A stretch of DNA of 64,000 nt from an uncultured Maribacter sp. (GTDB lineage: Bacteria; Bacteroidota; Bacteroidia; Flavobacteriales; Flavobacteriaceae): assembly GCF_947495965.1 (NCBI RefSeq), contig NZ_CANMBB010000002.1:682001-746000 (forward strand), in the 5' to 3' direction. Below the pieces are notes generated by a model, which was given only the letters and a program-made list of their open reading frames with translations, ran no database searches and was not told the DNA's origin. Below, piece after piece: positions 60,943 through 64,000 of this stretch. The translations under genes and the position numbers were made by a program. Each line of letters opens with the position of its first letter. Within the stretch, counting starts at the first letter, position 1.

Positions 60943-61464
60943 ATGGAAGAAAACAAAATTAAAACAGGGACTTTTGCTTTAAGATATGGCCTATTACTGG
61001 GAGTAATTGGTATAACTTTTGGCTTAATGTTATTTTTTGTAGATATGCACTACGAACGTGGTTTTGCAATACAAGCTATACAAATAGGGTTTATTGCCAT
61101 TACCATAGTCATTGCCATAATTCAATTTAAAAAAGCTAATGAAGGTTTCTTAACACTATCAGATGCTTTAAAAATAGGAACAGGTGTTGCGTTAATTGGC
61201 TGTATACTCGGCTTAATATACTTTTTCTTATTATCTAATGTTATTGAACCCGATTATATGGACAAAATGTACGAAATCGGCAAAAGTGAAGCAATAACAA
61301 ACAATCCAAAACTAACAGAAGAACAAATTGATAAAGGGATTGAAATGCAAAAGAGATTTGCATGGGTGTTTTACCCTATAGGCTTAATAATAAATATTAT
61401 AATAGGCTTGATTGTTGGATTAGTTAGTGGTTTAATAATGAAGAAAACGAACAACGTTTATTAA
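60943..61464 (+). CDS. DUF4199 family membrane protein
   Basis: A 173-residue protein with four hydrophobic helices (about 11-30, 40-60, 80-100 and 140-165). The signature-like stretch FKKANEGFLTLSDALKIGTGVALIG and the loop EPDYMDKMYEIGKSEAI fit DUF4199 proteins of Bacteroidota. Function unknown. It is 42 bases upstream of a GT2 gene, and in flavobacteria these often occur together, so a role in envelope lipid or sugar metabolism is possible. Confidence 0.88.
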   Translation: MEENKIKTGTFALRYGLLLGVIGITFGLMLFFVDMHYERGFAIQAIQIGFIAITIVIAIIQFKKANEGFLTLSDALKIGTGVALIGCILGLIYFFLLSNVIEPDYMDKMYEIGKSEAITNNPKLTEEQIDKGIEMQKRFAWVFYPIGLIINIIIGLIVGLVSGLIMKKTNNVY

Positions 61465-61476
61465 ATGTATTTGTAG

Positions 61477-61484
61477 TATTTTTG
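61477..61484 (+). promoter_or_regulatory. Possible -7 box of the GT2 gene
   Basis: TATTTTTG matches TAnnTTTG and lies 22 bases before the glycosyltransferase start, suggesting that gene can be transcribed apart from the DUF4199 gene. Confidence 0.4.
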
Positions 61485-61506
61485 AAATAGATTTTTAAAA
61501 TAGCGA

Positions 61507-62466
61507 ATGCAATTATCTATTATAATACCATTACTTAACGAAGAAGAATCGCTAAAAGAACTTCATGATTGGATTGTTACTGTTATGCAATCCAATCATT
61601 TTTTATATGAAATTCTTTTTATTGATGATGGTAGCTCTGATGAATCCTGGAATATTATTTCCAAATTAGCTAACACAAACCCCAATGTAAAAGGCATACG
61701 TTTCTTTAAAAATTATGGTAAATCACAGGCTTTACACGCAGGATTTAATGCTGCTAATGGAGATGTTATTATTACCATGGATGCCGATTTACAAGACAGC
61801 CCAGAAGAAATCCCAGAACTATACCAATTAATAAAGCATGAAGGTTACGATCTTATTTCTGGTTGGAAGAAAAAAAGATACGATTCTATAATTTCAAAAA
61901 ACATGCCTTCTAAATTATTTAATTGGGCGGCAAGAAGAACCTCTGGAGTAAAACTGCACGACTTTAATTGCGGTTTAAAAGCCTATAAAAAAGAAGTTAT
62001 AAAAAACATAAAAGTATCTGGCGAAATGCATCGCTATATCCCTGTTTTGGCAAAAAATGCTGGTTTTACAAAAATTGGAGAAAAAATTGTAACCCACCAA
62101 GCTCGTAAATACGGAAAAACCAAATTTGGGATGGAACGCTTTATTAATGGCTTTCTTGACTTAATTACGATTTGGTTCGTATCTAAATTTGGAAAAAGAC
62201 CAATGCATTTTTTTGGCGCTTTAGGGGTGCTAATGTTTATAATAGGTTTTAGCTTTGCTATTTATTTAGGAGTAGATAAATTGTTTATTAATAAAACTGG
62301 TAGATTAATTACAGACAGACCGCAATTTTTTATCTCCTTAATCGCTATGGTAATTGGAACACAATTATTTTTAGCCGGGTTTATAGGAGAAATAATTGTT
62401 CGCTCCAAAACAAATGAAAACAGATACAATATTTCTGAAGAAGTAAATCTAAAAAAAATACAATAA
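61507..62466 (+). CDS. Family 2 glycosyltransferase with C-terminal membrane helices
   Basis: A 319-residue GT2 enzyme of the dolichyl/undecaprenyl-phosphate sugar synthase type. The catalytic domain has LSIIIPLLNEEESL, ILFIDDGSSDESW, ITMDADLQDSPEEIPELY and FNCGLKAYKKEV. Two hydrophobic helices (about 235-255 and 270-295) anchor it in the inner membrane. It probably transfers a sugar from a nucleotide donor to a polyprenyl phosphate. The donor is not determined. The phosphohexomutase gene follows 42 bases downstream. Confidence 0.92.
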   Translation: MQLSIIIPLLNEEESLKELHDWIVTVMQSNHFLYEILFIDDGSSDESWNIISKLANTNPNVKGIRFFKNYGKSQALHAGFNAANGDVIITMDADLQDSPEEIPELYQLIKHEGYDLISGWKKKRYDSIISKNMPSKLFNWAARRTSGVKLHDFNCGLKAYKKEVIKNIKVSGEMHRYIPVLAKNAGFTKIGEKIVTHQARKYGKTKFGMERFINGFLDLITIWFVSKFGKRPMHFFGALGVLMFIIGFSFAIYLGVDKLFINKTGRLITDRPQFFISLIAMVIGTQLFLAGFIGEIIVRSKTNENRYNISEEVNLKKIQ

Positions 62467-62508
62467 ATAACCGAAAATCAAGTTTTTGAAGTAAAATTCT
62501 TACAAATT

Positions 62509-64000
62509 ATGGAAGCATATCTAAATACGGTAAAAACCTGGCAGTCAGACTTTTTTGATGCCGATACAAAGAAAGAAATAGAAGAATTACAAAACAATAA
62601 TACCGAAGAACTTAAAGATAGGTTCTATAAAAACTTAGAATTTGGTACTGGTGGTATGCGTGGTGTTATGGGCGTAGGTACTAACAGAATTAATAAATAT
62701 ACTTTAGGAAAAAACACCCAAGGTTTGTCTAACTGCCTAAAGAAAGTTTATGCTGGTGAAGAATTAAAAGTAGTTATAGCTTACGATTGCAGACACAATA
62801 GTGATACTCTTGCAAAAACGGTTGCCGAAGTATTTTCTGCCAATGGTATTAAAGTTTTTCTTTTTTCTGAATTAAGAACAACCCCTGCTCTTTCTTTTGC
62901 AGTTCGTGATTTAGATTGCCATGTAGGCATTGTTTTAACAGCTTCTCATAACCCTCCAGAATATAATGGATACAAAGTTTATTGGACAGATGGCGGGCAA
63001 ATTGTTCCTCCACAAGATGGTGCTATAATTTCTGAAATAAATAATTTGAATTTTGAAGATATTAAATTTGATGCTAATCCAAGTTTAATTGAATTAATTG
63101 ACAAAGAAGCAGATGAGTCTTTCATTTCTGCCTCTGTAGCAAACGGAAACTTTAATGCGAAAGGAAAAGACGATTTTAAAATTGTTTTTACTTCCTTACA
63201 CGGGACTTCAATTACTGCAATTCCAGAAGTTTTAAAAAGAGCTGGTTACAATAACGTAACTATTATTGAAGAGCAAGCAAAACCAGATGGTAATTTCCCA
63301 ACAGTAGTTTCTCCTAATCCAGAAGAGCCAGAGGCTTTATCTATGGCCATTGCAAAAGCAGAAGAAATTGGGGCAGACATGGTTGTTGGTACTGACCCAG
63401 ATAGTGATCGTTTAGGTATTGCCGTTCGTAATTTAGAGGGCAAAATGGAAATCTTAAACGGAAACCAAACCATGATATTAATGACCAAATTTCTTTTAGA
63501 CCAACGCAAAGCTAAAGGAATGAATGGTACTGAGTTTATTGGTTCTACTATTGTTTCTACACCAATGATGGGAAAACTAGCAGAAGGTTATGGCGTAGAA
63601 TATAAAGTTGGTTTAACTGGCTTTAAATGGATTGCCAAAATGATAAAAGATTTCCCTAATCAAGACTTTGTTGGTGGTGGTGAAGAAAGCTTTGGTTTTA
63701 TGGTTGGTGATTTTGTTCGTGATAAAGATGCCGTTACCTCTACTCTACTTGCTTGTGAAATTGCTTCTAATGCAAAAGCAAACGGGAGTTCTTTCTTTAA
63801 AGATTTAATTGATTGTTATGTAGATTTTGGGTTCTATAAAGAAAAATTAATTTCTTTAACTAAAAAAGGAATTTCTGGTGCCGAAGAAATTAAACAAATG
63901 ATGGTAGACTTTAAGGAAAATCCTGTAGCTACAATAGATGGCTCTAAAGTTGTAATTGTAGAAGATTATAATACCGCTACTTCTACTAATTTAACCACAG
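62509..64000 (+). CDS. Phosphoglucomutase/phosphomannomutase family protein (truncated by window end)
   Basis: 497 codons of a phosphohexomutase are visible from ATG 62509; the stop lies beyond the window. Family motifs are FGTGGMRGVMG at the N-terminus, LTASHNPPEYNGYK with the phosphorylated serine S146, the metal loop TDPDSDRLGI (from residue 295) and GGGEESFGF. The opening with a long first helix and the spacing match the approximately 570-residue phospho-sugar mutases (PgmB2/YhxB-like). It interconverts hexose 1- and 6-phosphates, supplying nucleotide sugars, which fits the GT2 gene before it. Confidence 0.93.
   Translation, partial: MEAYLNTVKTWQSDFFDADTKKEIEELQNNNTEELKDRFYKNLEFGTGGMRGVMGVGTNRINKYTLGKNTQGLSNCLKKVYAGEELKVVIAYDCRHNSDTLAKTVAEVFSANGIKVFLFSELRTTPALSFAVRDLDCHVGIVLTASHNPPEYNGYKVYWTDGGQIVPPQDGAIISEINNLNFEDIKFDANPSLIELIDKEADESFISASVANGNFNAKGKDDFKIVFTSLHGTSITAIPEVLKRAGYNNVTIIEEQAKPDGNFPTVVSPNPEEPEALSMAIAKAEEIGADMVVGTDPDSDRLGIAVRNLEGKMEILNGNQTMILMTKFLLDQRKAKGMNGTEFIGSTIVSTPMMGKLAEGYGVEYKVGLTGFKWIAKMIKDFPNQDFVGGGEESFGFMVGDFVRDKDAVTSTLLACEIASNAKANGSSFFKDLIDCYVDFGFYKEKLISLTKKGISGAEEIKQMMVDFKENPVATIDGSKVVIVEDYNTATSTNLTT

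Noticed and set aside
1-64000. CRISPR arrays, tRNA or rRNA genes, insertion sequences, prophage, toxin-antitoxin or defence islands
   Set aside because: Read through for repeats, transposase or integrase motifs and tRNA-like cloverleafs; none was convincing, and gene content is mostly housekeeping.

Overview
The window is AT-rich chromosomal DNA from a member of the Bacteroidota, most likely a marine member of the Flavobacteriaceae. The evidence is SusC/SusD and hybrid two-component (HTCS) genes, many DUF4252/DUF4199/DUF2147-type genes, Bacteroidota promoters (TTG, about 19 nt, TAnnTTTGC), type B ribosomal protein L31, and lipoprotein signals ending in SC or AC. A secreted GH16 enzyme fits an algal-polysaccharide degrader. 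The genus is not determined. I saw no tRNA, rRNA, CRISPR array, insertion sequence or prophage.

Layout. 1-5.6 kb: LytTR response regulator, then the minus-strand operon nadC-yihY-DUF2147-priA. 5.7-11.8 kb: rlmH, a PilJ-type sensor without a kinase domain, a fused phosphoserine phosphatase/phosphoglycerate dehydrogenase, an overlapping SatD/DUF3307 pair, a methyltransferase-like membrane protein and rdgB. 12-21 kb: DEAD-box helicase with a structured leader, a metal-binding lipoprotein with a metallothionein-like tail, trmH, a GH16 lipoprotein, a sirtuin, a haem-binding protein and purB. 21-25 kb: MscS channel and an ECF sigma operon with three DUF4252 genes. 25-33 kb: S41 peptidase and a vitamin B12 uptake locus.

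The B12 locus has a cobalamin riboswitch in front of a BtuB-like TonB receptor and a BtuG-like beta-propeller lipoprotein. Divergent to these is a BtuF-BtuC-BtuD ABC importer. The BtuD reading frame has no ATG, GTG or TTG start before its Walker A motif.

33-39.7 kb: rmuC, a thioesterase and the oxidative pentose phosphate genes (pgl-zwf divergent from gnd). 39.7-51.6 kb: a polysaccharide-utilisation-like locus of HTCS sensor, SusC, SusD and a large surface lipoprotein, with no enzyme gene. 51.8-64 kb: CarB without its allosteric domain, rpmH, lytic transglycosylase, mtaB, a GlmU-like protein, rpmE2, a GT2 glycosyltransferase and a phosphohexomutase cut by the window end.

Most of the window is housekeeping DNA. 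The best leads are the start-less btuD, the SerB-SerA fusion, the helicase leader RNA, the metallothionein-like lipoprotein, the PilJ protein with a kinase-like helical remnant, and the enzyme-free SusCD locus. All functions are inferred from sequence read by eye; no database search was run.
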